From: an uncultured Bacillota bacterium
Lineage (GTDB): Bacteria > Bacillota > Dethiobacteria > DTU022 > UBA8154
DNA: 64,000 nucleotides
Direction: 5' to 3'
NCBI GenBank assembly: GCA_937973635.1
Contig: CALJJZ010000047.1
Span: 1 to 64,000, forward strand
In this document: positions 17,341-27,476 of the stretch, piece by piece
Layout: each line of letters opens with the position of its first letter
How positions within the stretch are numbered: the first letter of the stretch is position 1
Program-made: the position numbers and the translations under genes
The notes under the pieces: generated by a model
The model's database searches: none
Seen by the model: only the letters and a program-made list of their open reading frames with translations
What the model was told of the DNA's origin: nothing

Positions 17341-18126
17341 TCAAGTACACCTGGCGTTCAGCCAGTCCAGGCCCCTTTTTACGGCGGAAGGGTGGCGGCG
17401 CAGCTGATGGGGGGCAGCGGGGAGGATCACCAGCTCCGCCCCCGCCCCCGCCTGCCGGTACAGCCGGAAAGCATGGCCGAAGTGTATGAGCTCGTCTCTG
17501 CTGCCGTGCATGAGCAAAAGGGGACGGGGCGCCACAGCCCCGATCTTAAAGAGAGGGGAGCTGCCATAGATCCGCCCCATCCATTGCCGGGGGTCCCCGG
17601 GAAAGGAGGGGTCCCGGATAATGCCGCGCTGCCGCAGCGTCTCCAGTATGCGCCCGCAGCTTCCCGGGGGGAAAAGGCTGAAAAATTCCGCCGGGGAGGC
17701 AGCCAGGATTAAACCCTTAACCCTCCCGTCGCCGGCCGCCACAGAGCAGGAGACAGCCGCCCCGGCGCTGAAACCCCAGAGCAAAAAGGCGCCTTCGCCC
17801 CATTCCTTTTCCAGGCCGTCCAGGGCCGCCGCCAGGTCGCGCTGCCAGCCGGCCAGGTCAAAATCGCCCTCGCTTTCCCCTGTACCCCGGAAGTTAAAGT
17901 GAAAAGTGGCATAACCTTCCGCCGCGCAGCGCCGCGCCAAGGCCGGGTAGCCGCCGTCCTCTGCTGCTCCACCCTCCGTCGTTGCCCCTGGCGGCGGCGC
18001 GGCGGGGATGCCGTGGCAGAGGACAAGGAGGGGGCTTTTTTTTCTCCGCTCCGCCGCGGCATACAAATAGCCCTTGAGTTTTAGTCCGTCACACTTAAAC
18101 AGGTATTCTTCTCCCTGCGGGGGCAA
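17341..18126 (-). CDS. Alpha/beta hydrolase
   Basis: LVLCHGIPAAPP...FHFNFRGTGESEGDFDLAGWQRDL...LLWGFSAGAAVS...LLMHGSRDELIHFGHA. Confidence 0.88.
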   Translation of the reverse strand: MPPQGEEYLFKCDGLKLKGYLYAAAERRKKSPLLVLCHGIPAAPPPGATTEGGAAEDGGYPALARRCAAEGYATFHFNFRGTGESEGDFDLAGWQRDLAAALDGLEKEWGEGAFLLWGFSAGAAVSCSVAAGDGRVKGLILAASPAEFFSLFPPGSCGRILETLRQRGIIRDPSFPGDPRQWMGRIYGSSPLFKIGAVAPRPLLLMHGSRDELIHFGHAFRLYRQAGAGAELVILPAAPHQLRRHPSAVKRGLDWLNARCT

Positions 18127-18318
18127 AGAGGCATACCTCCCTGCAGCGTATATTTCCCGGGAAATAACGACAAAACTTTCCCCGTTACATTATAAAGGGC
18201 CTTTACCTTTTTGCAAAGGCAATTATTACCGCAAGCTCTCCTGATTAAAGCCCTTTCCCCGGGGAAACCCTTAACTGTAGGCAGTAAAATCGTTCAGTTC
18301 AAAAAAAGGAGCCCGCGT

Positions 18319-18765
18319 ATGAAATTACCCCTGCCGGCTTTAGCCCTAGCTGCCCTGGCCGGAGCTTTGATGGCGCTCCAGGGCGCCTTAAATTCTGCCC
18401 TGGGGAAAAAAATCGGCCTGCTGGAAGCCACGGCCATTGTTTTGCTTATCGGCACCCTCACCGCCGGGCTGGCCCTCTTTCCCCTGGGTCTTGGCAGGGG
18501 CAGCCTGGGGAGCCTCGGCCACGTCCCCTGGTATTTGTTTACAGGCGGACTGCTCATTGTCCTCATTACCTACGGCGTTGTAGCCAGTATGCCCCGCCTG
18601 GGAGTGGCCAACGCCACCACGCTCATTGTGGCGGCGCAGGTCCTCACCGCGGCATTAATCGACCATTTCGGCCTTTTCGGGCTGCAGGCCATCCCCTTCT
18701 CCTTCTGGAAAGCCGCCGGCCTCGCCCTCATCGCCGCAGGAACACGGCTGATCTTCATGTGTTAA
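18319..18765 (+). CDS. DMT-superfamily DUF606 (YdcZ-like) membrane protein
   Basis: Multi-TM MKLPLPALALAALAGALMALQGALNSALGKKIGLLEATAIVLLIGT.... Confidence 0.8.
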   Translation: MKLPLPALALAALAGALMALQGALNSALGKKIGLLEATAIVLLIGTLTAGLALFPLGLGRGSLGSLGHVPWYLFTGGLLIVLITYGVVASMPRLGVANATTLIVAAQVLTAALIDHFGLFGLQAIPFSFWKAAGLALIAAGTRLIFMC

Positions 18766-18889
18766 ACTGCCGAAAATGATGTCAAAAGAGGTAAAATATG
18801 ATAAAATCTAAGTAACCTTAAGCTTTATCTTGTTTAAAAAAAAGAAAAATGCGCGGGAGGTGCAGGGCCGGATTTATTCCGGAGAAAAG

Positions 18890-19411
18890 ATGGAGACCCT
18901 CAGTGTCATTAAATCCAGGCGCAGCGTACGGCGTTTTCAGAAAACCCCTTTCCCGGAGGAACTTTTAGTCAAGATCCTGGAAGCGGGGCAGGCGGCGCCT
19001 TCAGCGGGCAACGTCCAGCCGTGGCGGTTTTTTGTGGTGCGGAACAGGGAAAAAAAATTAAGGCTGGCCGATGCGGCCCTGGGCCAATCCTGGCTTTTAA
19101 ACGCGCCGGTAATTATCGCCGTATGTGCCGACCTGGACCGCTCCCAGCGTTCCTACGGGCGCCGCGGCAGCGAGCTCTACGCCCTTCAGGACACCGCCGC
19201 CGCCATCCAGAACATGCTCCTTGCCGTAACTTCCCTGGGCCTGGCTGCCTGCTGGATCGGGGCCTTCCGGGAAGACCTGGTGGCACCGCTACTGGGCGTA
19301 GACGGTAAAAAGATGCGGCCTGTGGCCCTGATCCCCATCGGCTATGCGGCAGAGGCCGCCACTGCGCCGCCGAAATTCAAGCTCGATGACGTCGTGGAGT
19401 ACGTGGACTGA
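18890..19411 (+). CDS. Nitroreductase family protein
   Basis: METLSVIKSRRSVRRFQKTPFPEELLVKILEAGQAAPSAGNVQPWRFFVV...GLAACWIGAF. Confidence 0.93.
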   Translation: METLSVIKSRRSVRRFQKTPFPEELLVKILEAGQAAPSAGNVQPWRFFVVRNREKKLRLADAALGQSWLLNAPVIIAVCADLDRSQRSYGRRGSELYALQDTAAAIQNMLLAVTSLGLAACWIGAFREDLVAPLLGVDGKKMRPVALIPIGYAAEAATAPPKFKLDDVVEYVD

Positions 19412-19504
19412 CAGGGCCAAGCAGCGTAAACACCTGAAAAAAGAGGAATGGCAGCCTCGCCCTCTGCCATTCCTTCCCCGGGCCGGGCAGGATGATCTTT
19501 TTTA

Positions 19505-20317
19505 TTACTGCCCTTTTTCCTGCCCTTTTGCCGTAAAAACGTCGAGGAGATGCCGCAACTCCATGGGCAGGGGGAAGGCGATAATATTCCCCTGCTGCCC
19601 GGCAATTTCGGGGACGGTGCGCAGCACGCGCATAAAAAACCCCCCCGGCTGCCGGGCGAGGATCTCCGCCGCTTCCGCCAGTTTTTGCGCCGCCTGCTTT
19701 TCCCCTTCCGCCTGGATCACAATGGCCCGCCGTTCCCTTTCCGCCGCCGCCTGGCGGGCGATGGCCTTCTGCAGCCCCTCGGGGATGACCACATCTTTTA
19801 TCTCCACGGAAGTAACCTTGATGCCCCAGGGGTCGGTGGCATCATCCAGGATCTTCTGGATCTGCTGGTTCAGTTTGTCCCTTTCCGCCAGCAGCTCATC
19901 CAGCTCTGCCTGGCCCGCCACGCTGCGCAGGGTCGTCTGGGCAAGCTGCCCTGTAGCCTCCCGGTAATTTTCCACGTTGACGATGGCGTTGTTGGCATCG
20001 ACGACACGGTAGTAAACCACCGCATTTACGCTGCAGGTTACGTTGTCCCGGGTGATTACCTCCTGCGTGGGCACGTCCAGGGTAATTACCCGCAGGGAGA
20101 CACGCACAAAACGGTCAATGACGGGGATTAAAAAGACCAGCCCCGGCCCCCGGGAGCCAACCAGGTGGCCCAGCCGGAAAACTACCAGCCGCTCGTATTC
20201 CCGCACCACTTTCAGCGCCGAATAGAAAAAGATAAAGATGATAAAAAGCAATGCCAGGATAGCTTCCATACCTGTTCCAGCCAAAGGAAACAACTGGCTC
20301 CATATTTCCTCCAGCAT
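19505..20317 (-). CDS. Slipin / SPFH-domain protein (stomatin-like)
   Basis: VVREYERLVVFRLGHLVGSRGPGLVFLIPVIDRFVRVSLRVITLDVPTQEVITRDNVTCSVNAVVYYRV. Confidence 0.95.
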   Translation of the reverse strand: MLEEIWSQLFPLAGTGMEAILALLFIIFIFFYSALKVVREYERLVVFRLGHLVGSRGPGLVFLIPVIDRFVRVSLRVITLDVPTQEVITRDNVTCSVNAVVYYRVVDANNAIVNVENYREATGQLAQTTLRSVAGQAELDELLAERDKLNQQIQKILDDATDPWGIKVTSVEIKDVVIPEGLQKAIARQAAAERERRAIVIQAEGEKQAAQKLAEAAEILARQPGGFFMRVLRTVPEIAGQQGNIIAFPLPMELRHLLDVFTAKGQEKGQ

Positions 20318-20352
20318 GGATTAACACCTCCTTGCTTTAATAATTATTTTTT

Positions 20353-21792
20353 TCAGCTCTGTTCGTCGTCTCCCTTTGTCCCCGCGTTTGTCCCGGGAAA
20401 CGTCTGTACAATCAAAGTAAGCCCTTCCTGCTTGATTACCTTCACGCTGGACCCTGCTTTTACCGTAGAGCCGTCTTCCGTCCGCGCCTGCCAGAGTTCG
20501 CCCCGCATCCTTACGGTGCCGCGGGGCGCCAGCTCCTGCACCACTTCCGCCTGCGGCGCGGCACGGAAAAAGGCGCCGCTCTCCTTCCAGCTGCGGCGGG
20601 AGCGGAGCAGCACCGTGGCAATGAGGAAAAAGAGCAGGCTTACGGCGATCACCATACCCGCAGCCGTGGCCCGGAAAGAAGCATACCACCCCTCCGCCAT
20701 CAGCGGCTCCTGCGGCAGCAGGATGGCGCCGATTAGAAGGCTGAGCGCCCCGCCGATGCCGAGAATACCAAAACCGGCGGTGAAGATCTCCCCTATAAGG
20801 AGGGCAAAGCCCACCACCAGAAAGATAACACCCATAGTATTCGTATCAAAAAGGCCGATGCCGTAAATACCCAGCAAAAGGGCGATGGCCCCCAGCACCT
20901 CGGGGACAAACGTCCCCGGCATACCCAGGCCGAAATAGATACCCAGGCCGCCGACCATGAGCAGCATAAAGGCGATTTGGGGATTGCTGACCTTGTCTTG
21001 GAAACGTTCCTGCAGGTTCATCTCCGCCTCCAAGATAGGCGCGCCTGCCGTGGCAAGGGTATACTTTTTGCCGCCCTTTTCCCCTTCCCAGCCGTCCAGG
21101 GCCAGCAGCAGGGCTTCCAGGTCAGGGGCCAGCAGGTCGATGACGCCCTGCTCCTTCGCTTCGATGGCATCCAGCGTCAGGTTTTCCGTTACAAAAAGCT
21201 CCGTCAGCTCATAAGGCCGCCCCTTTTCACGGGAGATACTGCGTATATGCCCGGCCAGAAAATTTATGGTCTTATCCTCGGCAGGTTCCGAGCCGCCGGG
21301 GGAGAGGGAGACGGGCATCGCCGCGCCCACCGTCGTGCCCGGCGCCATGGCGGCAATATCGGAACTTACCAGGATGAAGGCTCCCGCCGAAGCGGCAATG
21401 GCGCCGGTGGGGGCCACAAAAACGATTACGGGCACCGGGGCCGCGGCAAAGGCACGGGTCAGGCCCAGGGTGGCCTCCACCAGGCCGCCGGGCGTGTCCA
21501 TATGGATCAAGATTGCCTGGGTCGTCCCGGCATCCAGCGTCTCCAGCTGGCGCTGGATAAAAGCAGCCTGCCCCGCCGTGACCACGCCTTTTAGCTCGAT
21601 GAGCTGGACGCTTTTGCCCCTGGCGTTTTCTGCCCCGGCAGGGCCCGGCCCGGGCAGAAAGAGGCCGAGGCCAAATACTGCCAGCAAGACAAGCAGGTTG
21701 AATAAATTGAATTTTTTTCTCAAGAGATGCCCTCCCCGGCGACCGGGCCGCTGCCACCCAACTTTAAGCTTACCCCATGGTGCGGTGTTCAA
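20353..21792 (-). CDS. NfeD family membrane serine protease (ClpP-class, partner of slipin)
   Basis: IELKGVVTAGQAAFIQRQLETLDAGTTQAILIHMDTPGGLVEAT...GAIAASAGAFILVSSD...; C-terminal NfeD OB-fold. Start uncertain. Confidence 0.93.
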   Translation of the reverse strand: MNTAPWGKLKVGWQRPGRRGGHLLRKKFNLFNLLVLLAVFGLGLFLPGPGPAGAENARGKSVQLIELKGVVTAGQAAFIQRQLETLDAGTTQAILIHMDTPGGLVEATLGLTRAFAAAPVPVIVFVAPTGAIAASAGAFILVSSDIAAMAPGTTVGAAMPVSLSPGGSEPAEDKTINFLAGHIRSISREKGRPYELTELFVTENLTLDAIEAKEQGVIDLLAPDLEALLLALDGWEGEKGGKKYTLATAGAPILEAEMNLQERFQDKVSNPQIAFMLLMVGGLGIYFGLGMPGTFVPEVLGAIALLLGIYGIGLFDTNTMGVIFLVVGFALLIGEIFTAGFGILGIGGALSLLIGAILLPQEPLMAEGWYASFRATAAGMVIAVSLLFFLIATVLLRSRRSWKESGAFFRAAPQAEVVQELAPRGTVRMRGELWQARTEDGSTVKAGSSVKVIKQEGLTLIVQTFPGTNAGTKGDDEQS

Positions 21793-21800
21793 TACAAAGG

Positions 21801-22319
21801 CTAGTGCAGGGTTTTTCCGCCCCGGTCATCGTCTTCGTCTGCAAAATCTTCGTCTTCCTCTGTCGGTTCTTCTCCGTCTGCGTCTGCATATTCGAAAAGA
21901 TCCTCCCCCTCGGCCCGGACCACTTCGGTAAAAGGCAGGGAGTGAGAGGCAACCTTTTCCGTGATATAAAGGGGAGTGCCGCTGGCCAGGGCCAGGGCCA
22001 CGCCGTCGCTGGGACGGGCGTCCACAACTATCTCGTTTTCGTCCTGCTCAAGGTAAATTTGCGCATAATAGGTGCCGTCTCTGACATCGTTGACCACGAT
22101 TTTCAGGATCTTGGCCCCTAGGTGCCCGCAGACAGCCGTCATCAGATCATGGGTAAGGGGACGGGGGAACAGGTACCCTCCCAGTTTAAAAGAAATCACC
22201 TGGGCTTCATTCAGGCCGATGCCGATGGGTAAAACTATCTTTTCTTCCTGATCGGTCAGAAGGAGCAGGGGGTTCCGGGAGAGGTCCAGTCCCACGCCCT
22301 TAACTTTTACAGGTATCAT
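21801..22319 (-). CDS. Bifunctional nuclease (BFN/DUF151) family protein
   Basis: MIPVKVKGVGLDLSRNPLLLLTDQEEKIVLPIGIGLNEAQVI...RPLTHDLMTAV...DARPSDGVALAL. Confidence 0.9.
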   Translation of the reverse strand: MIPVKVKGVGLDLSRNPLLLLTDQEEKIVLPIGIGLNEAQVISFKLGGYLFPRPLTHDLMTAVCGHLGAKILKIVVNDVRDGTYYAQIYLEQDENEIVVDARPSDGVALALASGTPLYITEKVASHSLPFTEVVRAEGEDLFEYADADGEEPTEEDEDFADEDDDRGGKTLH

Positions 22320-22434
22320 CTTCAGCCCGGAAAAGGCCCTGCCCTCTCCGGGATTCACCCCTTTCCCTGTAGCCAGGCATGCTGTTTATTTTATATCTAT
22401 ATTTTATCATAATCTTTCTTTTTAACAATAGAAT

Positions 22435-22467
22435 AAAAAAAAGCGGTTAGTTTCGGCCGCTTTTTAG
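22435..22467 (-). terminator. Hairpin terminator after csaB
   Basis: AAAAAAGCGG...CCGCTTTTTAG inverted repeat flanked by A/T tracts. Confidence 0.55.
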
Positions 22468-23618
22468 TTTCCCGGAAATAATTGCTTTGCCCCGTCGGGC
22501 AGAAGTCCCAGGATGCCCTGCACCGCTTCTTCCAGGGCTTCCTTCTGCCCCTGCACGCGCCTTGAGAGCTCCTCCCGCCAGGCCTCCCGCCCAGCAAGGG
22601 CAAGCTCCAGCCTCTCCAGGAACCGCTCCGCCGTCACGGGGCCGGGAGGGGTTTCCCCTTTACCGCCCATGATCTCAAAAAAGGCCTTTACTTTCTGATC
22701 ATAGGGCAGCCCCACAAAAGGGACGCCGCAGACGGCGGCAAAAATAAGGGAGTGGAGGCGCATCCCCACCAGAAGATCCAGGCCGCCAATGAGGCAGAGC
22801 ATCTCCCGCGGCTTGAGCTTCTCCGTAAAGACCCTGTGCCCGGGACCAAGATCCGCCAGGAGGGAGCGCCCCGGCTCCAGGTCTTCCCTCTGCTGGAAAG
22901 GCAGAAAGAGCAGCTTTGCCCCCTTCTCCCTTTCCAGGTAAAGGCAGGCCTCCCTGGCCAGGCGATATAGGGAAGCGCCGTTTGCCGCCCCGGGCAGCGG
23001 CCTTAAAGAAACGCCCACCAAGGGCCTTTGCCCCTCTTTTTCCCCCAGGCCGTACTTACGCCGGCATGCCGCTATCTCTCCGGGGCCGGGGGGCTGCAGG
23101 GTAAAAACGGGATCGGGGGCCAGGACAATCTCCCTTGTTACTCCCAGTTCCCTGAGCAACGCCAGCGAAGCAGGGTCCCGCACGCTCAGCCAATCCACGC
23201 GGGAGAGCACCCTTTTGACGAGGCGGCGGTTCAGAGCATACTTCAGGGGGCTGATGCCCTGGGCAAAGACGGCAACCCTGGTGCCAAGGCACCGGGCCAG
23301 CTCCATCACCCCCAGGTAATAGGGCACGCTGCGCCGGCCGGTAAGATCCTGCAGCAGCCCGCCCCCGCCGCTGATCAACAGATCGGCCTGCCGCAGGGAG
23401 CGCACTATGGCCCCAATATCAGTCCGGGAGACAGCCCTGACGCCAAAGCAGCGTTGCGTATGGGCCGGATCGGCAGAAAGGACCAGCAGCTCCAGATCGG
23501 GGCGGTAACGGCGCAGTAAAGCCAGGGTCGCTTCCAGGATGGCTTCGTCACCCGTATTGTGAAAACCGTAGTAACCGGAAAGGACAACAAGGCTCAAAGA
23601 GTTCAACCCTTTTTCCAA
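22464..23618 (-). CDS. csaB: Polysaccharide pyruvyl transferase CsaB
   Basis: VVLSGYYGFHNTGDEAILEATLALLRRYRPDLELLVLSADPAHT...LISGGGGLLQDLTGRRSVPYYLGVMELA. Confidence 0.93.
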   Translation of the reverse strand: MEKGLNSLSLVVLSGYYGFHNTGDEAILEATLALLRRYRPDLELLVLSADPAHTQRCFGVRAVSRTDIGAIVRSLRQADLLISGGGGLLQDLTGRRSVPYYLGVMELARCLGTRVAVFAQGISPLKYALNRRLVKRVLSRVDWLSVRDPASLALLRELGVTREIVLAPDPVFTLQPPGPGEIAACRRKYGLGEKEGQRPLVGVSLRPLPGAANGASLYRLAREACLYLEREKGAKLLFLPFQQREDLEPGRSLLADLGPGHRVFTEKLKPREMLCLIGGLDLLVGMRLHSLIFAAVCGVPFVGLPYDQKVKAFFEIMGGKGETPPGPVTAERFLERLELALAGREAWREELSRRVQGQKEALEEAVQGILGLLPDGAKQLFPGN

Positions 23619-23620
23619 GA

Positions 23621-24178
23621 CTAGATAATCCTGTACTTGCTCCTTACGAGGAAAATGGCCTGGGTTTCTGCCACGGCTCCCCGGCCGTCGTCCCGGGGTG
23701 AAAGGTATAGGTTGTCCCGCTGGAGCCTCTCCCCGTCGTTAACGTTTCTTCCTGTGGTAAGATTTACCAGACCCGTCTCCTTAACGGGGACCAGCGCCCG
23801 GGCATTGCCGCTGCGCAGGATAAATTCGGTCCCTTCCCCGGTAAGCAGTTTCTTTCCCGGTTCCACCACCACCACGACGTAGGTCGGGGCCGGCTCCACG
23901 ATCCGTACCGGCTCTGCCGGTACGGCCGGCCCCATAGGCAGGGATTGCCCCTGGGCAAAAGCGCTGAGCCTGGCCTCCACCCAGCTGACCGTTACCAGGG
24001 GGTCCTGTTCTGAGCCGGGGACCAGCCCCGTATTGGCACGGGCGGCCTGCCCCAGAAAAAACCCCGCCAGCAGGAACAGCGCCGCCAGCGCCGCCAGGCT
24101 CAGCAGGCGGCGCTTTGGGGGCAGCAACCGGCGGTACGGCTGCGGCAATTCTCCCTTGACTTTTTCTTTCTCCATCAA
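23621..24178 (-). CDS. Hypothetical membrane-anchored protein
   Basis: One N-terminal TM (LLSLAALAALFLLAGFFLGQ) followed by an extracytoplasmic-like domain; 2 bp upstream of csaB on the same strand. Confidence 0.75.
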   Translation of the reverse strand: MMEKEKVKGELPQPYRRLLPPKRRLLSLAALAALFLLAGFFLGQAARANTGLVPGSEQDPLVTVSWVEARLSAFAQGQSLPMGPAVPAEPVRIVEPAPTYVVVVVEPGKKLLTGEGTEFILRSGNARALVPVKETGLVNLTTGRNVNDGERLQRDNLYLSPRDDGRGAVAETQAIFLVRSKYRII

Positions 24179-24315
24179 CAGCCCTCCTCCCCACTAATCA
24201 GGTATGCAGCATATCAGGCGCCAGGATTCGTGAACCACTTAATTATGCAGCAGGTCTGCTCCGGTTTGGCCGTATTCTACCTGCTTCCCGACTCCCAGGG
24301 CCGTTACCAAGTTAT

Positions 24316-25452
24316 CTAGACAAAACGGGCCATCTGCCTGACGAGGAAATTTTCCAGATCCTCGCCCTGCTCCTGCAGCCTGCGGCGTACCACCTCCACC
24401 TGGGCAAAAAGGTTTTTATCCTCCATATCCCTGAGTTTACGGTAATAACCCAGCCGCCGTCCCAGGCGGAAGTTGGCCCGCCGTTCCGGGGACATCTCCA
24501 GATAAGTATTGACCACGGCCAGCAAACGGGGCATTTCCCAGGGCAGCTGGCCCTCTATCTCCTCCAGGAGGTTGAGTATATGGTCGCTGGCTAGGTAGCT
24601 GGTAACCCTGAGGTTTTCCAGCAGCAGCTTCACTTCCCGGACAGTGCCTTCATCTTCCTGGATCTGGAATTCGCCCCGCTGCACCTTCTCCAGGAGAGGG
24701 ATACCGGGCCGCAGCGCCAGGGTGCGCAGGCGGATAAAATGGGGGTTAATGGCATTGAGCACCGCTACCGTATCCAAGATATGCGCTTCCCAGTCAGCGC
24801 GGCCGCCCAGACCCAGCAACACATATTCGCTCAGCTCCAGGCCCGCCTCTTTTACTTTTTTGCCCCCCTCGATCTGCTCCGCCGCTGTAACACCCTTGCA
24901 CATGGCCTGCAGCAGGGCGTCATTGCCCGTTTCCATACCGATATGCACCCTCGTCAGACCCGCTTCCCGCAGGGCTGTGAGCTGCTCCACGGAACGTTTG
25001 GCCGCCGTTTTGGAACGGGCATAGGTGGTGATGCGATCTATGCTAGGGAACTGTTCTTTGAGAAACTTGAGCACTTCCACCAGTTTGGCGGGCGCCATGG
25101 CCAGCCCGTCGGCGTCCTGCAGGAAAACGTTCCTGCCGCCGCGGTAGAGCCACAGGCCCACCTGGAAAAGTTCCGGCTTGCTCCGGTACAGCAGCTCCAT
25201 CACTTCCGTGGTCACCGCGCCGCCATAACCATGCCTCATGCTCAGCGCCTTAATTTTCAGTTCCGCCTCTTTAAAAGCAAGGATATCCCCTTTTATCTCC
25301 TCCACGCTGCGCCGGGAAAATTTTTTGCCTTTATATACGGGACAAAAGAGGCACTTGTTCCAGGGGCAGTTGCGGCTTATTCTCAGAAGCAGGCTCTCCG
25401 CCTCGCTGGGCGGGCGGATGGGACCCTGTTCAAAAGGCATCTTTTGCTTCAC
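24316..25452 (-). CDS. Radical SAM protein
   Basis: LRISRNCPWNKCLFCPVYKGKKF cluster motif (CX4CX2C), THVGMETG-like RVHIGMETGNDALL. Confidence 0.88.
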   Translation of the reverse strand: MKQKMPFEQGPIRPPSEAESLLLRISRNCPWNKCLFCPVYKGKKFSRRSVEEIKGDILAFKEAELKIKALSMRHGYGGAVTTEVMELLYRSKPELFQVGLWLYRGGRNVFLQDADGLAMAPAKLVEVLKFLKEQFPSIDRITTYARSKTAAKRSVEQLTALREAGLTRVHIGMETGNDALLQAMCKGVTAAEQIEGGKKVKEAGLELSEYVLLGLGGRADWEAHILDTVAVLNAINPHFIRLRTLALRPGIPLLEKVQRGEFQIQEDEGTVREVKLLLENLRVTSYLASDHILNLLEEIEGQLPWEMPRLLAVVNTYLEMSPERRANFRLGRRLGYYRKLRDMEDKNLFAQVEVVRRRLQEQGEDLENFLVRQMARFV

Positions 25453-25538
25453 CTCCAGTTTGTGTTATAATTTTTCACGCAAGAAAACAATAATAGTTTT
25501 TCAGACGCTTATCTTTCAGCAAAGGAGCACCGGCCTCC

Positions 25539-26177
25539 ATGCACGACGACCCCTATACCGCGCTGCGCGAAGAGATGGTAAAGACCCAGCTGCTCCCCCG
25601 GGGAATTACAGACGCGCGGGTATTGGCAGCCTTCCGCCGCGTCCCCCGTCACCTTTTTGTGGAGGTGAGCCAGGCCCACCTCGCCTACGGCGACCATCCC
25701 CTGGCCATCGGCCAGGAGCAGACCATCTCCCAGCCTTACATTGTGGCCCTCATGACCCAGTCCCTACAGCTGCAGGGAAGAGAAAAAGTCCTGGAGATCG
25801 GTACCGGCTCAGGCTACCAGACAGCTATTCTGGCAGAGCTGGCCGGGCACGTTTACACGGTGGAACGGCTGCCCTCCCTCTCCCGGAAGGCCCAGCAGGT
25901 CCTGACTTCGCTGCAATACACCAATATCAGCTTTAAAGTCGGAGACGGCAGTAAGGGCTGGCCCGAACACAGCCCCTTTGACTGCATCCTTGTTACGGCC
26001 GCAGCGGGCGCTCTGCCGCCGACCCTGCCTGCTCAGCTGGCCGCAGGGGGGCGCCTGGTGATCCCCGTGGGCAGCGGCTGGCATCAGGATCTTTATCTCT
26101 ACATTAAAAGGGAGGACGGCCTGGAACGCCATAACTTAGGCGGCTGCCGTTTTGTCCCCCTCATCGAAGAAGGCTAG
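25539..26177 (+). CDS. pcm: Protein-L-isoaspartate O-methyltransferase
   Basis: HLFVEVSQAHLAYGDHPLAIGQEQTISQPYIVALMTQ...KVLEIGTGSGYQTAILAEL. Confidence 0.95.
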   Translation: MHDDPYTALREEMVKTQLLPRGITDARVLAAFRRVPRHLFVEVSQAHLAYGDHPLAIGQEQTISQPYIVALMTQSLQLQGREKVLEIGTGSGYQTAILAELAGHVYTVERLPSLSRKAQQVLTSLQYTNISFKVGDGSKGWPEHSPFDCILVTAAAGALPPTLPAQLAAGGRLVIPVGSGWHQDLYLYIKREDGLERHNLGGCRFVPLIEEG

Positions 26178-26178
26178 T

Positions 26179-26949
26179 TCACCGCTGCCTCAGCTGGAGC
26201 TTGCCGCAGGCGGCAAGCTTATCCCCCAGCACCAGTAGGGCCCCTTCGACCCCCTCTAGGCCCAGGGCAAAGTCCAGAGCCTTTTCCAGGTCCGCAGGGG
26301 TACACACCAGGTTGGCCGTTGCCGTAGCCACCGCGTCGGCAAGGAGGGCATCTTCCGCAAAGATAACGGCCGCATCGGCCTTTCCCTGGCTGTACGAGGG
26401 GCCAACCGTGGCAGAGGAGGTGCAGATCCCCCGCCCCTTTCCCGGGGCCTCCACCTCTATTGACAGCCGGTTGCTGAAAGGCGAAGCCCCGGCATAGACA
26501 CCGACCCTTAGCCTTTGCCGGCAGCAGAAGAAGATATCGCCGCCGTTTTCCACGATAACCTGGGAGGTCTTGCCCTGAAGGAGCCACTCTCCGGCGAGCT
26601 GGGCAAAAGCGCCGGCCACCGCCGCCATGGGGCCCACACCGGCCCGGTTCGCCGCCCGGGCCATACGCACGGCCAGCTCCGGCGCTCCGGGCCGGGCCGG
26701 GTAAGGGGTAAGGGCCCTGCGGAAAGGCAGGTCCTCTTCCAGGTATTTTTCCAGGAGGAGGCGCTGCCGCCAGATATAGTTCTCCAGCTCCGGCACCAGG
26801 GCGGAAGGCTCCACCTCCGCGTCGACGGCCACCCATAAGTCGGTTTCCTTGACCGCAAGGGTAAAGGAGCGCATCCCGGCCGGGCAGAGCTCCCGCCGGT
26901 AGTCCCTTTTAGAGGTGCCGGGAGTTTGTTTTGGCAGGTTTGTGACCAT
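26179..26949 (-). CDS. UPF0280 (COG2122) family protein
   Basis: KRDYRRELCPAGMRSFTLAVKETDLWVAVDAEVE...GPMAAVAGAFAQLAGEWLL...VIVENGGDIFF. Confidence 0.85.
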   Translation of the reverse strand: MVTNLPKQTPGTSKRDYRRELCPAGMRSFTLAVKETDLWVAVDAEVEPSALVPELENYIWRQRLLLEKYLEEDLPFRRALTPYPARPGAPELAVRMARAANRAGVGPMAAVAGAFAQLAGEWLLQGKTSQVIVENGGDIFFCCRQRLRVGVYAGASPFSNRLSIEVEAPGKGRGICTSSATVGPSYSQGKADAAVIFAEDALLADAVATATANLVCTPADLEKALDFALGLEGVEGALLVLGDKLAACGKLQLRQR

Positions 26950-27000
26950 TGGCCTTTCAGGCGCCCCCGCAGCGCAAAAAAGGGGGGCGCGGCTCCTCTT

Positions 27001-27405
27001 TCAGTATCTTGCCTCCATGGCCCGGGAAGGACATGCTTTCAGGCAGTGTTCGCAGACGACACAGCGGTCGCCGTGGAACTCTATCTTCATTGTCGTCCGG
27101 TTCAGCTCCAGGGCATTGACAGGGCAGATTACGCTGCAGGCGCCGCAATGGGTGCAGCGCTCCTCCACCCAGATAATCTCCTGCTCCAGGGGGAACACCT
27201 TGACCCCACGCGCCTGCAGGAAATCAAGGCCGGCGGCAAAATCCGGCTTCTCCCCGCTGATCTCCACTACGATCCGCCCCTCTTTACGGGGGTTGATATC
27301 GGCTTTGAGGATATTGACCATTAAATTAAAGTCTTTGACCAGGTAATAGATAAAAGGCTGCTCTGTGACCGTAGAAGGAAAATAGAGCACCATTTTTTCT
27401 TTCAT
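27001..27405 (-). CDS. NIL domain plus 2x[4Fe-4S] ferredoxin protein
   Basis: VVEISGEKPDFAAGLDFLQARGVKVFPLEQEIIWVEERCTHCGACSVICPVNALEL...GDRCVVCEHCLKACPSRAME. Confidence 0.92.
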   Translation of the reverse strand: MKEKMVLYFPSTVTEQPFIYYLVKDFNLMVNILKADINPRKEGRIVVEISGEKPDFAAGLDFLQARGVKVFPLEQEIIWVEERCTHCGACSVICPVNALELNRTTMKIEFHGDRCVVCEHCLKACPSRAMEARY

Positions 27406-27476
27406 CGGTGGCGATACCCCCTTAAGTTTTCAGGGCGGGATTCCGCGCCCCGTCGGGGCAGATTTCTGCCCCCGTT

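Noticed and set aside
19505-21792. Slipin-NfeD pair as a novel system
   Set aside because: A widespread, well-known operon in bacteria and archaea.
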